64,000 nt of DNA from UBA5287 sp041672395 (GTDB taxonomy: Bacteria > Bacteroidota > Bacteroidia > Bacteroidales > Dysgonomonadaceae). Made by a program: the position numbers and the translations under genes. Location of the stretch: contig JBAYZS010000001.1 in NCBI GenBank assembly GCA_041672395.1, positions 1 through 64,000 on the forward strand. Reading direction: 5' to 3'. Below, one piece after another: positions 34,794-44,042 of the stretch. Positions within the stretch are counted from its first letter, which is position 1; each line of letters starts with the position of its first letter. The notes beneath the pieces were generated by a model, which saw nothing but the letters and a program-made list of their open reading frames with translations, did no database searches and was not told where the DNA came from.

Positions 34794-36308
34794 ATGAAGA
34801 AGATTAACTGTTACCTGATCGGGCTGTTTATGCTTAGTCCTTGTTTGCTTTTTGGACAACAATTGAATCAAAAAACAGGCATCTTTAGTGATAATATTGA
34901 TGTCGGAAATGTAAATCATTCAGGATCGGCACTATACGATGCTGACACGCAGCAATATACCTTACAAGGTTCAGGCTCAAATATCTGGTTTAACAAAGAT
35001 GAATTTCAATATATGTTCAAAAAGATAAAGGGAGACTTTATTCTTACAGCACAGGTAGAATTTGTGGGAAAAGGTGTTGATCCCCATCGCAAAATTGGTT
35101 GGATGGTTCGTGAATCATTAAAAGAAAATGCGACTCATGTTAGCGCAACTGTTCATGGCGATGGATTGACTTCAATGCAATTTCGCTCTACAAAAGGTGT
35201 TGAAATGGATGAAGTTCAGGTGGCAGTCCAAAATCCTAATGTAATTCGTTTGATGCGCGAAGGAAATTTTTATACGATGTCGGTAGCTCATTGGGGTGAA
35301 ATGTTTGTATCAGAGAGCGTTGCTCATTGTAATATCCCCGAAGAGGCTTATGTAGGACTTTTCATTTGTTCTCACAATCCTGATATTACTGAAAAAGCTA
35401 TTTTCAAAAACGTGCGTATCGAAATTCCTGTGAACGATTCACTAGTTCCATATCGCGATTATTTAGGAACTAATCTGGAAACAATAAATGTGTTTACTGG
35501 CGAACGAAAGATTTTTGATCAATTTTCCAATTCCATTCAAGCACCCAATTGGACACTTGATGGAACAACTCTTATTTATAACAGTGAAGGATTGTTGTAT
35601 AATTACAATATTGCAACAAGCAAAATATCAGTTCTTAATACAGGATCAACATCGGGAAATAACAACGACCATGTACTTTCATACGATGGTAAATATTTGG
35701 GTATCAGTAGTAATCACAGTGAGAAAGATAACTATCAATCAGTTATATACTATTTGCCGGTAATGGGTGGAGAACCAAAGCGTGTAACAGAATTCAGCCC
35801 ATCATATCTGCATGGTTGGTCGCCAGACAATAAATATCTAATCTATACTGCAGAACGAAATGGAGATTTTGATATTTACAAGATTCCACGTAATGGAGGA
35901 AAGGAGATTCGACTGACAACATCAAAGGGATTGGATGATGGTTCGGAATATACACCTGATGGTCGATTCATTTATTTCAACTCGGTACGCACAGGATCTA
36001 TGCAGATTTGGCGAATGAAGTCCGATGGAAGTGAACAGGAGCAAGTGACTTTTGATCATTTAAATAACTGGTTTCCACATGTTTCACCTGATGGAAAGTG
36101 GATTGTTTTTCTCACATTCGGGAATGATGTAAATCCCTCAGATCATCCTTTTTATAAAAATGTATATCTGCGTGTAATGTCCGGTAGCGGAGGAGAATCA
36201 AAAGTTATTGCCTATCTATATGGAGGTCAGGGAACAATAAATGTACCATCTTGGTCGCCTGACAGTAAAAGAATTGCTTTTGTAAGTAATTCCGGTGGTA
36301 TTAATTAG
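34794..36308 (+). CDS. Secreted TolB-like beta-propeller protein
   Basis: This 504-residue protein has a signal peptide (1-21, ending LLFGQ). Residues about 25-215 look like a concanavalin-type beta-sandwich (KIGWMVRESLKENATHVSATVHGDGL; DUF1349-like). From about 245 there are at least five PD40/TolB repeats: LSYDGKYLGISSN, SPDNKYLIYTAERNGDFDIYKI, TPDGRFIYFNSVRTGSMQIWRM, SPDGKWIVFLTFG and SPDSKRIAFVS. Proteins of this make-up are periplasmic or surface propellers in Bacteroidota, often near glycan genes; the exact role is unknown. It is divergent from the SGNH pseudogene and not in the rhamnose operon. Confidence 0.78.
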   Translation: MKKINCYLIGLFMLSPCLLFGQQLNQKTGIFSDNIDVGNVNHSGSALYDADTQQYTLQGSGSNIWFNKDEFQYMFKKIKGDFILTAQVEFVGKGVDPHRKIGWMVRESLKENATHVSATVHGDGLTSMQFRSTKGVEMDEVQVAVQNPNVIRLMREGNFYTMSVAHWGEMFVSESVAHCNIPEEAYVGLFICSHNPDITEKAIFKNVRIEIPVNDSLVPYRDYLGTNLETINVFTGERKIFDQFSNSIQAPNWTLDGTTLIYNSEGLLYNYNIATSKISVLNTGSTSGNNNDHVLSYDGKYLGISSNHSEKDNYQSVIYYLPVMGGEPKRVTEFSPSYLHGWSPDNKYLIYTAERNGDFDIYKIPRNGGKEIRLTTSKGLDDGSEYTPDGRFIYFNSVRTGSMQIWRMKSDGSEQEQVTFDHLNNWFPHVSPDGKWIVFLTFGNDVNPSDHPFYKNVYLRVMSGSGGESKVIAYLYGGQGTINVPSWSPDSKRIAFVSNSGGIN

Positions 36309-36323
36309 TTCGAGGAAAGTTTA

Positions 36324-36355
36324 TTCCGGTTATCAACTCATGTTGATATCCGGAA
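36324..36355 (+). terminator. Hairpin after the TolB-like gene
   Basis: An inverted repeat with a core CCGGTTATCAAC, a 4-base loop, and the complementary arm to 36353 has a single mismatch; two A-T pairs extend each arm. It begins 16 bases after the stop. No T-run follows, so it may be a processing or attenuating structure rather than an intrinsic terminator. Confidence 0.35.
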
Positions 36356-36511
36356 GGTTCGTAAGTGAATCAGATATTAGTGGAATTCAAAGGGATCGAT
36401 TGCATTGCTGGAAATTTTCACGCACAAAAGAGATGATTTAAACACCAAAATAACATTAGAGTTATAAAGGAATAATTTTATTTTAGCGGGTATATTCTTC
36501 TTATAACTTGC

Positions 36512-37183
36512 TTATTTAATAGCTCTTAGAATTTCCCTTTTTCCGGGAGGCCCTGGTAATCGCTCAACTGTGAATCCCACTGATTGAAGCATTCTTCGCA
36601 CACTTCCTTTAGCACAATATGTAGTTAAAATTGCATTTGTATTACAGTGATCATATAAAAACTGAAAGATTTCTGTAGTCCATAATTCAGGTTGTTTTTT
36701 CGGGGCAAAAGCATCAAAATATATAACATCGAACGATGAAGTTAATGGAATTTTACTTGTTTTACTCACATCTGTAATCAATTTTTCAATTGAGAAACAA
36801 TACGTTACAACTTGCTTACTATTCCAATCTGATTGATGTAATTTCATAAACCAATCCTTTTCTTGTATTGATTTACCGACTGAATAATTTAATAATGTTG
36901 CCTTTTCAAGTGAAATAGGATATAATTCAAGAGCTGTATATTCAATTGTTTTCTGGATCTTTTCTGCTTCGAGTAACGATAGATATGCATTGAGTCCAGT
37001 CCCGAAACCTATTTCCAATATATGAACATGTTTTTTTGTACACTCACGCAATCCGGCATTAATATAAACATGCATTGATTCCTGTACCGCTCCATGAGTG
37101 GAGTGGTAATGCTCGTTTATCTGTGGTACAAACAAAGTGTGCGAGCCATCTTCTGTAATTTCAAAATTCGTTTTCAATTGCAT
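36512..37183 (-). CDS. mnmD: tRNA U34 methyltransferase MnmD
   Basis: I use ATG 37183 (MQLKTNFEITEDGSHTLF) rather than the TTG at 37195. The 223-residue protein matches the DUF752/MnmD family, the stand-alone methyltransferase half of MnmC. Motifs are the SAM-binding EIGFGTGLNAYLSLLEA and FDVIYFDAFAPKKQPELWT, plus the C-terminal TYCAKGSVRRMLQSVGFTVERLPGPPGKREIL. It methylates aminomethyl-2-thiouridine at the wobble position of tRNAs. It is monocistronic and divergent from the metal-uptake genes. The proposed start follows normal family N-termini. Confidence 0.9.
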   Translation of the reverse strand: MQLKTNFEITEDGSHTLFVPQINEHYHSTHGAVQESMHVYINAGLRECTKKHVHILEIGFGTGLNAYLSLLEAEKIQKTIEYTALELYPISLEKATLLNYSVGKSIQEKDWFMKLHQSDWNSKQVVTYCFSIEKLITDVSKTSKIPLTSSFDVIYFDAFAPKKQPELWTTEIFQFLYDHCNTNAILTTYCAKGSVRRMLQSVGFTVERLPGPPGKREILRAIK

Positions 37184-37254
37184 AACTACAAACAAAAGTA
37201 TAAAAAGTTTGTTTATTCTTTCATGAACGATTCAAAATCCTTACATTTGTCTTA

Positions 37255-38139
37255 ATGAAAAGAGCGATTATTATTTTTATTCCTTCGTTATTATTACTGT
37301 TTTTGCTTTCATGCAATTCAGCTACTCAAAAGCAAGACGAGCATGTATTAACAGTGACCATTGAGCCTCAACGGTATTTTCTGGAACGTATTGTAGGAGA
37401 ACAGTATAAAGTTAACACTTTGGTGCCTCCAGGATCGAGTCCGGAGACATATGAGCCGGCACCGGCTGTAATGGTTGATCTTGGAAAAAGTGAGGCTTAT
37501 TTTAAGGTAGGCTTTTTGGGATTTGAAAATGCATGGTCAGAAAATCTTAAACAGAATAATCCAAATGTGAAAATTGTTGACTGTTCTGCAGGAATTGACT
37601 TAATACATGAAACCCAAGATCATGCCGAAGAGCAAGGGCATAATCATGGGGGAGCGGATCCGCATGTTTGGTCGTCGTCGAAAACTGCAAAAGTTTTTGT
37701 AAAGAATATGTTTGACAATGTTATAACAATTGACCCGGGTGTAAAAGATCAATATCAACAGAATTTTGATTCGCTTAACCTGTTGATTGACAGAACGGAC
37801 AGCACGGTGACTGCAATATTAAAAGATATACCTTCACGAAGTTTTATCATTTACCATCCTGCCCTTGCATATTTTGCACGTGATTACGGTTTAAAACAAT
37901 ATACTATTGAGTTTGAAGGAAAAAAACCATCACCTGTTCAAATAAAGAATATTATAGATTTAGCAAAAACCGAGAACATCGATATTGTATTTGTTCAGCT
38001 TGGTTTTGATTCAAAAAATGCAGAAGTAATTGCAAAAGAGATTGGAGCTAAAGTTTATACTATTAATCCGTTAGCTTATGAATGGGATAAGGAAATGATA
38101 CGAATTGCAAGCATTCTTGCAGGTAAAACAAATGAGTAA
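37255..38139 (+). CDS. Zinc/manganese ABC transporter substrate-binding lipoprotein
   Basis: This is a 294-residue ZnuA/TroA-family protein. A lipoprotein signal ends LLFLLSCNSAT (C20). VTIEPQRYFLERIVGEQYKVNTLVPPGSSPETYEPAPAVMVDL is the family N-domain. A histidine- and acid-rich loop (about 117-135; HETQDHAEEQGHNHGGADPHVW) precedes the metal-binding His. IYHPALAYFARDYGLKQYTIEFEGKKPSP supplies further ligands. It captures Zn2+ (or Mn2+) in the periplasm. Its last 8 bases overlap the ATPase start. No permease gene follows. Confidence 0.9.
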   Translation: MKRAIIIFIPSLLLLFLLSCNSATQKQDEHVLTVTIEPQRYFLERIVGEQYKVNTLVPPGSSPETYEPAPAVMVDLGKSEAYFKVGFLGFENAWSENLKQNNPNVKIVDCSAGIDLIHETQDHAEEQGHNHGGADPHVWSSSKTAKVFVKNMFDNVITIDPGVKDQYQQNFDSLNLLIDRTDSTVTAILKDIPSRSFIIYHPALAYFARDYGLKQYTIEFEGKKPSPVQIKNIIDLAKTENIDIVFVQLGFDSKNAEVIAKEIGAKVYTINPLAYEWDKEMIRIASILAGKTNE

Positions 38140-38920
38140 ACTAATTGAAATTCGAAACTTATGTGTGGGTTATGACAAAAAACCCGAAGTACTGAAAAAT
38201 ATATCACTGGATGTATATTCCGATGATTTTCTCGGAATTATCGGTCAGAATGGAGGAGGAAAGACCACCCTTCTCAGGAGTATACTTGGTTTAATTCCCA
38301 TTTCATCGGGATCAATCACATTTTTCGATAAAGATCGAAAAGTAGATTCTATAAATATTGGTTATTTACCTCAAATTAATCAGATCGATAAAAAGTTTCC
38401 CATTTCTGTGCAAGATGTTATATTACTTGGAGTCACGCCTCATGGTGTTTTCAAGCGTTATTCAAAAGAGGATTTCACTAAATTGCATAAAGTAATCAAA
38501 CAGATGGGCGTCGAAGATCTTCTACAACGATCCATTGGAGAACTTTCTGGAGGTCAACTTCAGCGAGTGTTACTTGGGCGTGCAATTGTTGATAACCCAA
38601 AATTGCTTGTACTTGATGAACCTGATTCCTATGTCGATAAAATGTTTGAATCCAATATTTACAAACTTCTTGACGAGATTAATAAAGAACGAGCGATCAT
38701 TCTGGTTTCGCACGACATAGGTACGATTATTTCAAATGTAAAAAACATTGCTTGTGTAAATCAGTCGATCCATTACCACAGTGGAACAAATATTTCAACA
38801 CAATGGCTTCAGCAATCTTATGGATCTTGCCCAATTGAATTGCTTGGTCATGGAAATTTACCACATCGGATTTTGGAAGAACATGATCATCACGACAATG
38901 AAATTCATAATCACAGTTGA
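38132..38920 (+). CDS. Zinc/manganese ABC transporter ATPase
   Basis: The start at 38132 (MSKLIEIRNLCVGYDKK) overlaps the binding-protein stop by 8 bases; an upstream TTG is unnecessary. The 262-residue protein contains Walker A IIGQNGGGKTTLLRS, the Q-loop, signature LSGGQLQRVLLGRA, Walker B LLVLDEPDSYVD and the switch His in LVSHDIG. The tail is histidine/acid-rich (HDHHDNEIHNHS), matching the metal-handling role. It powers a ZnuBC-like importer. The membrane permease is not encoded here: the next gene is asd on the other strand, and 38921-39005 shows no convincing coding sequence. Confidence 0.9.
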   Translation: MSKLIEIRNLCVGYDKKPEVLKNISLDVYSDDFLGIIGQNGGGKTTLLRSILGLIPISSGSITFFDKDRKVDSINIGYLPQINQIDKKFPISVQDVILLGVTPHGVFKRYSKEDFTKLHKVIKQMGVEDLLQRSIGELSGGQLQRVLLGRAIVDNPKLLVLDEPDSYVDKMFESNIYKLLDEINKERAIILVSHDIGTIISNVKNIACVNQSIHYHSGTNISTQWLQQSYGSCPIELLGHGNLPHRILEEHDHHDNEIHNHS

Positions 38921-39005
38921 GGATGAATGTATAATGGATATATCAGCGGATTTATACTAATTGGAATATCGCTGGACTGATAAACTCATATTTATCAAAG
39001 TATAT

Positions 39006-39041
39006 ATAAAACAAAAGTCTCAAACGAGGCTTTTGTTTTAT
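39006..39041. terminator. Bidirectional intrinsic terminator
   Basis: The arms AAAACAAAAGTCTC (39008-39021) and 39026-39039 pair fully apart from one G-U, with a 4-base loop AAAC; two further A-T pairs extend it. A-runs and T-runs on both sides let it work for the plus-strand transporter genes and the minus-strand asd. Confidence 0.75.
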
Positions 39042-39054
39042 AAGGAATAAGTTC

Positions 39055-40053
39055 TTACTGTTTAATCAAGTATTCAGCTATTTGTACAGCGTTCAGCGCT
39101 GCACCTTTGCGAATCTGGTCTGATACAGTCCAGAATGTCAGGCCATTATCACTTGTCAAATCTTTGCGAATTCGTCCAACGTAAACTTTGTCCTTTCCAG
39201 CAATATCAAGAGGCATAGGATATTCTTTCTTTGCCGGATCATCAACAACAATCACACCGTCTGCCTCAGAAAAAGCTTTTCTAACCTCTTCTAAAGATAA
39301 AGGTTTCTCTGTTTCTATCCATGTAGATTCAGAGTGAGCACGCATCACGGGAACGCGAATGCAAGTTGCACTTACCTCAATATCAGAATGCATTATTTTA
39401 CGCGTTTCGTTATACATCTTCATTTCCTCTTTCGTGTACCCATTTTCGGTAAACATATCAACCTGAGGAATAAGATTATAAGCCAATTGATAATAGAACT
39501 TTTCAATTGTTGGTTCTTCTCCGTTAACAATCTGTTTATGTTGATTTTCAAGTTCAGCCATTGCTGAAGCACCAGCTCCTGATGCTGCCTGATATGTGGA
39601 TACGTGGACACGTTTGATATGAGACACTTTTTCAATAGCATTCAAAGCAACCACCAATTGAATAGTAGTACAATTCGGATTAGCAATAATCCCTTTTGGT
39701 CGGTTACATGCATCTTTAGCATTCACTTCAGGAACCACCAAAGGAACATCGTTATCCATACGGAAAGCACTTGAATTATCGATCATTATTGTACCATGCT
39801 TGGTAATTGTATCTGCAAATTCTAGCGAAGTTCCACCACCTGCAGAAACAAAAGCAATATCAATTCCTTTAAAATCGTCGTTATGTTTAAGTTCCTTAAC
39901 TGAGATAGTTGCACCTCTAAATTTATATGTATTTCCTGCACTTCTGGAAGAACCAAAAAGAACTAGTTCATCCAATGGAAATTGTCGATCATTTAATACA
40001 CGGAGCAACTCCTGACCTACAGCTCCGCTAGCGCCTACAATAGCAATTCTCAT
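39055..40053 (-). CDS. asd: Aspartate-semialdehyde dehydrogenase
   Basis: This is a 332-residue enzyme. Motifs are NADP-binding VGASGAVGQELLRVL (6-20), FVSAGGGTSLEFA, IDNSSAFRMDNDVPLVVPEVN, catalytic C128 in IIANPNCTTIQLV, and RVPVMRAHSES with the catalytic His. It reduces aspartyl phosphate to aspartate semialdehyde for lysine/DAP, threonine and methionine synthesis. It is monocistronic, with its own consensus promoter upstream and a shared terminator downstream. Confidence 0.96.
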   Translation of the reverse strand: MRIAIVGASGAVGQELLRVLNDRQFPLDELVLFGSSRSAGNTYKFRGATISVKELKHNDDFKGIDIAFVSAGGGTSLEFADTITKHGTIMIDNSSAFRMDNDVPLVVPEVNAKDACNRPKGIIANPNCTTIQLVVALNAIEKVSHIKRVHVSTYQAASGAGASAMAELENQHKQIVNGEEPTIEKFYYQLAYNLIPQVDMFTENGYTKEEMKMYNETRKIMHSDIEVSATCIRVPVMRAHSESTWIETEKPLSLEEVRKAFSEADGVIVVDDPAKKEYPMPLDIAGKDKVYVGRIRKDLTSDNGLTFWTVSDQIRKGAALNAVQIAEYLIKQ

Positions 40054-40119
40054 TTTCTGTAAATAAATTAAATATATAAATTTATAAATATACGGATAAA
40101 GTTTACCGCTTCAGAGATA

Positions 40120-40150
40120 CAAAATTATTCATTTTTGCGTAATAAACAAT
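40120..40150 (-). promoter_or_regulatory. asd promoter
   Basis: Minus strand: ATTG at 40150-40147, TAATTTTG at 40127-40120, spacer 19. The predicted start of transcription near 40113 gives a 60-base leader to the asd ATG. Confidence 0.55.
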
Positions 40151-40163
40151 ACTTTACTAAATT

Positions 40164-41078
40164 CTAAATGTTAATTTTTAAACCATCAAATGCTGTTTGT
40201 GTATTTGGAAATATATTCTGTGCTTCTTTCAAAAGGGATAGTGTGTTTATGTATCTCGAAGAGAAGTGCCCGATTATCAATTTCTTAGCACCTGCCATTC
40301 GGGCAATCTCCGCCGCATCTTTTGTAGTAGAATGAAATGTTTCACGTGCCCGGGCAGTGTCCGCAATCGCAAAAGTAGCCTCATGGTAAAGTACATCAAC
40401 TCCCTCTATAAAAGGAATTATATTGGGACAAAAGGCTGTATCTGCACAATATGCATAACTTCTTGAAGGAGTGGGAGGAGTAGTAAGCAAATTGTTAGAG
40501 ATAGTTTCGCCATCATCTGTCAGATAATCATTTCCCTCCTTAATTCCCTGAATGTCACGAATAGGAATATGATAAAATTCAATCATATCCTTTTTAATGT
40601 GACGTAAACCTTTTTTTTCTTCAAACAAAAAACCATTTGAAGGAACGCGATGCTTCATAGGGAAAGAAGAAATACGAATAATTTTGTTTTCGTAAAGAAT
40701 TTGAAGTCCCTCACTTTCTAAAGGGATTAATTTAACTTCAAAAGGCAGATATTTGCAAAAGAAATTCAATGTTTGTCTTAACCAAGGTTCTAGTTCTTTA
40801 TGCGCATATAAATCTATATCGCCAGTTCTTCCCAATAATTGCAAAGTGGAAATTAAACCCGGAAGTCCCAGGACATGATCTCCATGCAGATGAGAAAGGA
40901 AAATGCTGTGCAAGCGACTCATTTTTACTGAGAATTTTCGCATTTGTAATTGAGCCCCTTCTCCGCAATCCACCAAGAATATTTTTTCGTTCATATTTAT
41001 TGCTTGAGCAGAAGGATTGCGAAGAGTAGTAGGTGTAGCCGAGCCGCAGCCAAGGATATCTATTTCAAATGCATTCAT
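40164..41078 (-). CDS. rnz: Ribonuclease Z
   Basis: This 304-residue metallo-beta-lactamase-fold protein has GCGSATPTTLRNPSAQ (family start), LVDCGEGAQLQMRK, the zinc motif SHLHGDH (62-68), ADTAFCPN, YHEATF and KKLIIGHFSSRY. It cuts the 3' trailer of tRNA precursors. It lies 4 bases after queE, so it is co-transcribed with the queuosine genes. That makes sense for a tRNA-maturation operon. Confidence 0.95.
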   Translation of the reverse strand: MNAFEIDILGCGSATPTTLRNPSAQAINMNEKIFLVDCGEGAQLQMRKFSVKMSRLHSIFLSHLHGDHVLGLPGLISTLQLLGRTGDIDLYAHKELEPWLRQTLNFFCKYLPFEVKLIPLESEGLQILYENKIIRISSFPMKHRVPSNGFLFEEKKGLRHIKKDMIEFYHIPIRDIQGIKEGNDYLTDDGETISNNLLTTPPTPSRSYAYCADTAFCPNIIPFIEGVDVLYHEATFAIADTARARETFHSTTKDAAEIARMAGAKKLIIGHFSSRYINTLSLLKEAQNIFPNTQTAFDGLKINI

Positions 41079-41082
41079 TAAT

Positions 41083-41664
41083 TTATCGAATCCCTATTAA
41101 TTTATGTAATTGCAGACTTAGTGCCCATTGAGGATGAAGTTTTACTTGTTCAATGCAGTAATTGATATTTTCCTGAACAGGTTCGACTCCGTCGAATATA
41201 GGACTGAGATAGTATTTTTTTGCTTTTGGCAATGAAGAAATATCTGGAACCACATCACCTTTAGCAATGACATGTCGGATTTCGTCAACCTCTGGGTTAA
41301 CAGCGCAAACTTCAGAATAATTTCCTTTTGGGCTACAAGCTTTATAATCAATCCCTTGTGGAATCGGGCGAGTTCCATTTGACTCAATCGCTTGATTATA
41401 ACCTTTTAGTTTAAAGAAAGAAACTACCTCGTCAGTTAGTTGAAGCGTCGGTTCGCCACCGGTCCAAATGATCCAATGCGAATTATAATCTTTGATTGCA
41501 TTCAGTATTTCATCTAATGACATACTTTCTCCATACACGAAATCAGTATCACAAAACAAGCACTTTAAATTACAACCGGATAAGCGAATAAAAATTGAAG
41601 CCTCACCGGCTCTTCCACCCTCACCTTGGAGCGAGTAGAATATCTCATTAACTTTAAGGTTCAT
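41083..41664 (-). CDS. queE: 7-carboxy-7-deazaguanine synthase
   Basis: The frame is open from 41739, but ATG 41664 (MNLKVNEIFYSLQGEG) is the normal QueE start and overlaps the queD stop by 11 bases. The 193-residue radical-SAM protein has SGCNLKCLFCDTDF (CxxxCxxC cluster ligands, F-x-C-x-x-C form), WTGGEPTLQ, and AIESNGT. It rearranges carboxytetrahydropterin to carboxydeazaguanine in the queuosine pathway. Together with queD it gives two consecutive steps. Confidence 0.94.
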   Translation of the reverse strand: MNLKVNEIFYSLQGEGGRAGEASIFIRLSGCNLKCLFCDTDFVYGESMSLDEILNAIKDYNSHWIIWTGGEPTLQLTDEVVSFFKLKGYNQAIESNGTRPIPQGIDYKACSPKGNYSEVCAVNPEVDEIRHVIAKGDVVPDISSLPKAKKYYLSPIFDGVEPVQENINYCIEQVKLHPQWALSLQLHKLIGIR

Positions 41665-42010
41665 AAAATGCTGATGTTTTGGGAGTTTCGCTAACCTCAA
41701 CCGCATAAAGCTCAGGATAGAGTGGTTTAAATTTATCATAAATCATTTTTGCCAGATTTTCGGCCGACGAATTAAGCGGATCCATGATATCATTCAAATT
41801 TCTGTGATCCAGATGCGTATTGATATATTCTTTAATCGCATTCAATTCAGTATAATCCCGAACAAAACCAGTATCACTGAGTGAGTTAGATTTTAAATGT
41901 ACGATCACATCATAGTTGTGCCCATGCATTCTGCTGCATTTATGAGATGCAGGAAGTCCTTTCAACATATGAGCCGCTGAAAAAGAGAATTTCTTACTTA
42001 TTTTGAACAT
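41654..42010 (-). CDS. queD: 6-carboxytetrahydropterin synthase
   Basis: This 118-residue PTPS-family protein has FSAAHMLKGLPASHKCSRMHGHNY, with the zinc histidines and catalytic Cys, DYTELN, DHRNLND and VEVSETPKTSAFYE. It converts dihydroneopterin triphosphate to carboxytetrahydropterin, the step before QueE. It is the first of three tightly packed genes (queD-queE-rnz), 30 bases after the EEP-family gene. Confidence 0.95.
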   Translation of the reverse strand: MFKISKKFSFSAAHMLKGLPASHKCSRMHGHNYDVIVHLKSNSLSDTGFVRDYTELNAIKEYINTHLDHRNLNDIMDPLNSSAENLAKMIYDKFKPLYPELYAVEVSETPKTSAFYEP

Positions 42011-42040
42011 TATTTTTCTGATTTTACTATTTTTAATACC

Positions 42041-43171
42041 CTAATTGTCTAATTGTAAGTATGTCCTAACCGGATAATGATCCGACCATTTTATCCTGTC
42101 TACTTTTGTTTGAAATGCTTTAATATTTGGACTATGAAAGATATAATCAATTCTGAATAAGAAGAAATTTTCGTGGTATGTAATTCCCGGTCCAAAGCCG
42201 GTAGAAACAAAAGCATCTTTTAACCCTTCTTTCATTTTGCCGTATGCGTATGAGATGGGTGTATCATTTAAATCTCCGCAAATAATTTGTCCATCTGACG
42301 TTTGATTAGTAACATGGTTTTTTACTTTTTCCACTTGCCCGACTCTTACTCTGTATGCTTGTCCTAGTTTTGATCTAATGTTTGTTGTTACAACATCCAG
42401 ATCTACAGTCTCTTTACGTTGAAGGAAATCATTGTAGAGCTGTTTGTCAGCAGCAGTGATTCTATTTGATTCCAAATGAACATTTGCGACAGTATATATT
42501 TTATTATTTATCTTAATATCATAAACAGCTGCACCATTATATGATGATTCAAAAATTATTTCTTTCGTCTTCACTATTGGAAATTTCGAAAAACAAGCCA
42601 ATCCAAAAGTATGATATTTCCCAGACGATTCAAGCCCTGTTATTGCGCTATATGGATATTTATTGAGAATCCTATTTACATCGCGTTGCGAAATCAATGA
42701 TTTTCCGGTTTTACTAACCAAATATTCTTGCAAGCAAACAATATCTGCATCTGTATCAGCAATATATTCCAAAATAGGATGCTCATTAGACGATTTTTTT
42801 GATTCATTGGACAATCCCTGAATATTATATGAAAGAATCTTGATACTCTCTTCTGGAGCCTGATCCGTTTGAATATGAAGTGGAAATAATGTAAGCGCCG
42901 GTTTATAGCAAATTGCAAAAGAAAGTAATGTTATTAAAGCAAGTTCCCATTTTTTGAAGATTATCCAAAATAATAAATAGCAGCAATTGATAAATAAAAG
43001 AAATCCAAATCCGAGACCGATATAAGAAAACAGATTCGTTTTCAGTGGAGAAACATCCCAACTAAAATACGATGAAAACATCAATAAAATAACAACGATA
43101 TTTGTAGCAAATATCATCCATTTTACTAAGTTTCTTAATCTGAACTTCTTTTGTTTATTTTTTGCTCGCAT
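42041..43171 (-). CDS. Membrane-anchored endonuclease/exonuclease/phosphatase-family protein
   Basis: This 376-residue protein has a basic N-terminus and three hydrophobic segments (about 16-110). The EEP catalytic domain follows: KILSYNIQGL, VCLQEYLV, YTVANVHLES, IICGDLNDTPISYAY, and a final SDHYPV. These carry the metal and catalytic residues of the DNase I/sphingomyelinase fold. The substrate is unknown; nucleic acid or phospholipid head groups are possible at the membrane. It overlaps the upstream rhomboid gene by 17 bases, so expression is coupled. Confidence 0.85.
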   Translation of the reverse strand: MRAKNKQKKFRLRNLVKWMIFATNIVVILLMFSSYFSWDVSPLKTNLFSYIGLGFGFLLFINCCYLLFWIIFKKWELALITLLSFAICYKPALTLFPLHIQTDQAPEESIKILSYNIQGLSNESKKSSNEHPILEYIADTDADIVCLQEYLVSKTGKSLISQRDVNRILNKYPYSAITGLESSGKYHTFGLACFSKFPIVKTKEIIFESSYNGAAVYDIKINNKIYTVANVHLESNRITAADKQLYNDFLQRKETVDLDVVTTNIRSKLGQAYRVRVGQVEKVKNHVTNQTSDGQIICGDLNDTPISYAYGKMKEGLKDAFVSTGFGPGITYHENFFLFRIDYIFHSPNIKAFQTKVDRIKWSDHYPVRTYLQLDN

Positions 43172-44042
43172 TGAAAAGTGTCTCTTTTTCTTTAGCCGAC
43201 AAACTACTATAACCCGATTGTTTTAATTTGTCTAAAATAGCATCAATTTCTACTTGCTCGTTCTGTTTTCTATAATTATAATCACTGTCGGTCTCTTTCT
43301 TTTTATAAGTGACTTTCATTTTTGCCTTTCCTTTTTTAGGTTTAAACAGGTTGATGGTTTTATCAACCATTAAACTCATCCATTCAGTAAGATCACTTCC
43401 TTTTTTATATCGAGAAGCAAAAATGAAACCTGCGATTGCTCCACCTATATGAGCGACATGACCTCCCGGATTATTAGCGTTATCCAAAGCCAGAAAATCT
43501 AGCAAAAAAACAAAAACAGCTATATAAATGATTTTAATGCTGCCAAATAAAAATAAGTTTATTCTTATTTCAGGACGATAAAAAGCGATACCCATAACAA
43601 TTGCCATTACAGCAGCTGAAGCCCCAATCATCAAGCTATTTCCCATTCCAACATAAAAAGGAATGAGATTAAAAGTAAGTATAAAAAGAATTGCGCCCGA
43701 TAATCCACCAATAATATACAAACTTCCCAGCGTTCTTCCGCTGAAGTACTGCATGAATATACTTCCAAACCAATATAACCAAAGCATATTAAACAGAATA
43801 TGCCAAAAACCATTGTGGACAAACATATATGTGATTGGCGTCCAGATTCTATGTAATAAATCTGTCGGGTCAGATGGGACAGCAAGATATTGGATAAAAT
43901 TAAGTTGCTGCAGGTTAAACAACGTAAGAACAACCTCAAGCACTTTGATTAATAAAAAAACAATAGTGTTGATAAAGATTAGCTTTATCATCACATCGCC
44001 CGTTTTATATGTTATTTTTAATCTATCAAAAAAATCTCCCAT
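43155..44042 (-). CDS. Rhomboid-family intramembrane serine protease
   Basis: The frame is open from 44171, but ATG 44042 (MGDFFDRLKITYKTGDVMIKL) is preferred; it overlaps the first rhomboid gene by 17 bases. Of 295 residues, six hydrophobic segments carry HILFNMLWLYWFG, the catalytic serine in MIGASAAVMAIVMG and the histidine in HVAHIGGAIAGF. A cytoplasmic tail of ~80 residues is basic, then acidic. It should cleave membrane proteins within the bilayer. It is the second of two adjacent rhomboids with different sequences. Confidence 0.87.
   Translation of the reverse strand: MGDFFDRLKITYKTGDVMIKLIFINTIVFLLIKVLEVVLTLFNLQQLNFIQYLAVPSDPTDLLHRIWTPITYMFVHNGFWHILFNMLWLYWFGSIFMQYFSGRTLGSLYIIGGLSGAILFILTFNLIPFYVGMGNSLMIGASAAVMAIVMGIAFYRPEIRINLFLFGSIKIIYIAVFVFLLDFLALDNANNPGGHVAHIGGAIAGFIFASRYKKGSDLTEWMSLMVDKTINLFKPKKGKAKMKVTYKKKETDSDYNYRKQNEQVEIDAILDKLKQSGYSSLSAKEKETLFNASKK

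Noticed and set aside
38921..39005. Remnant of a metal permease
   Set aside because: A short frame (MDISADLY) exists but no similarity to ZnuB-type permeases could be recognised.
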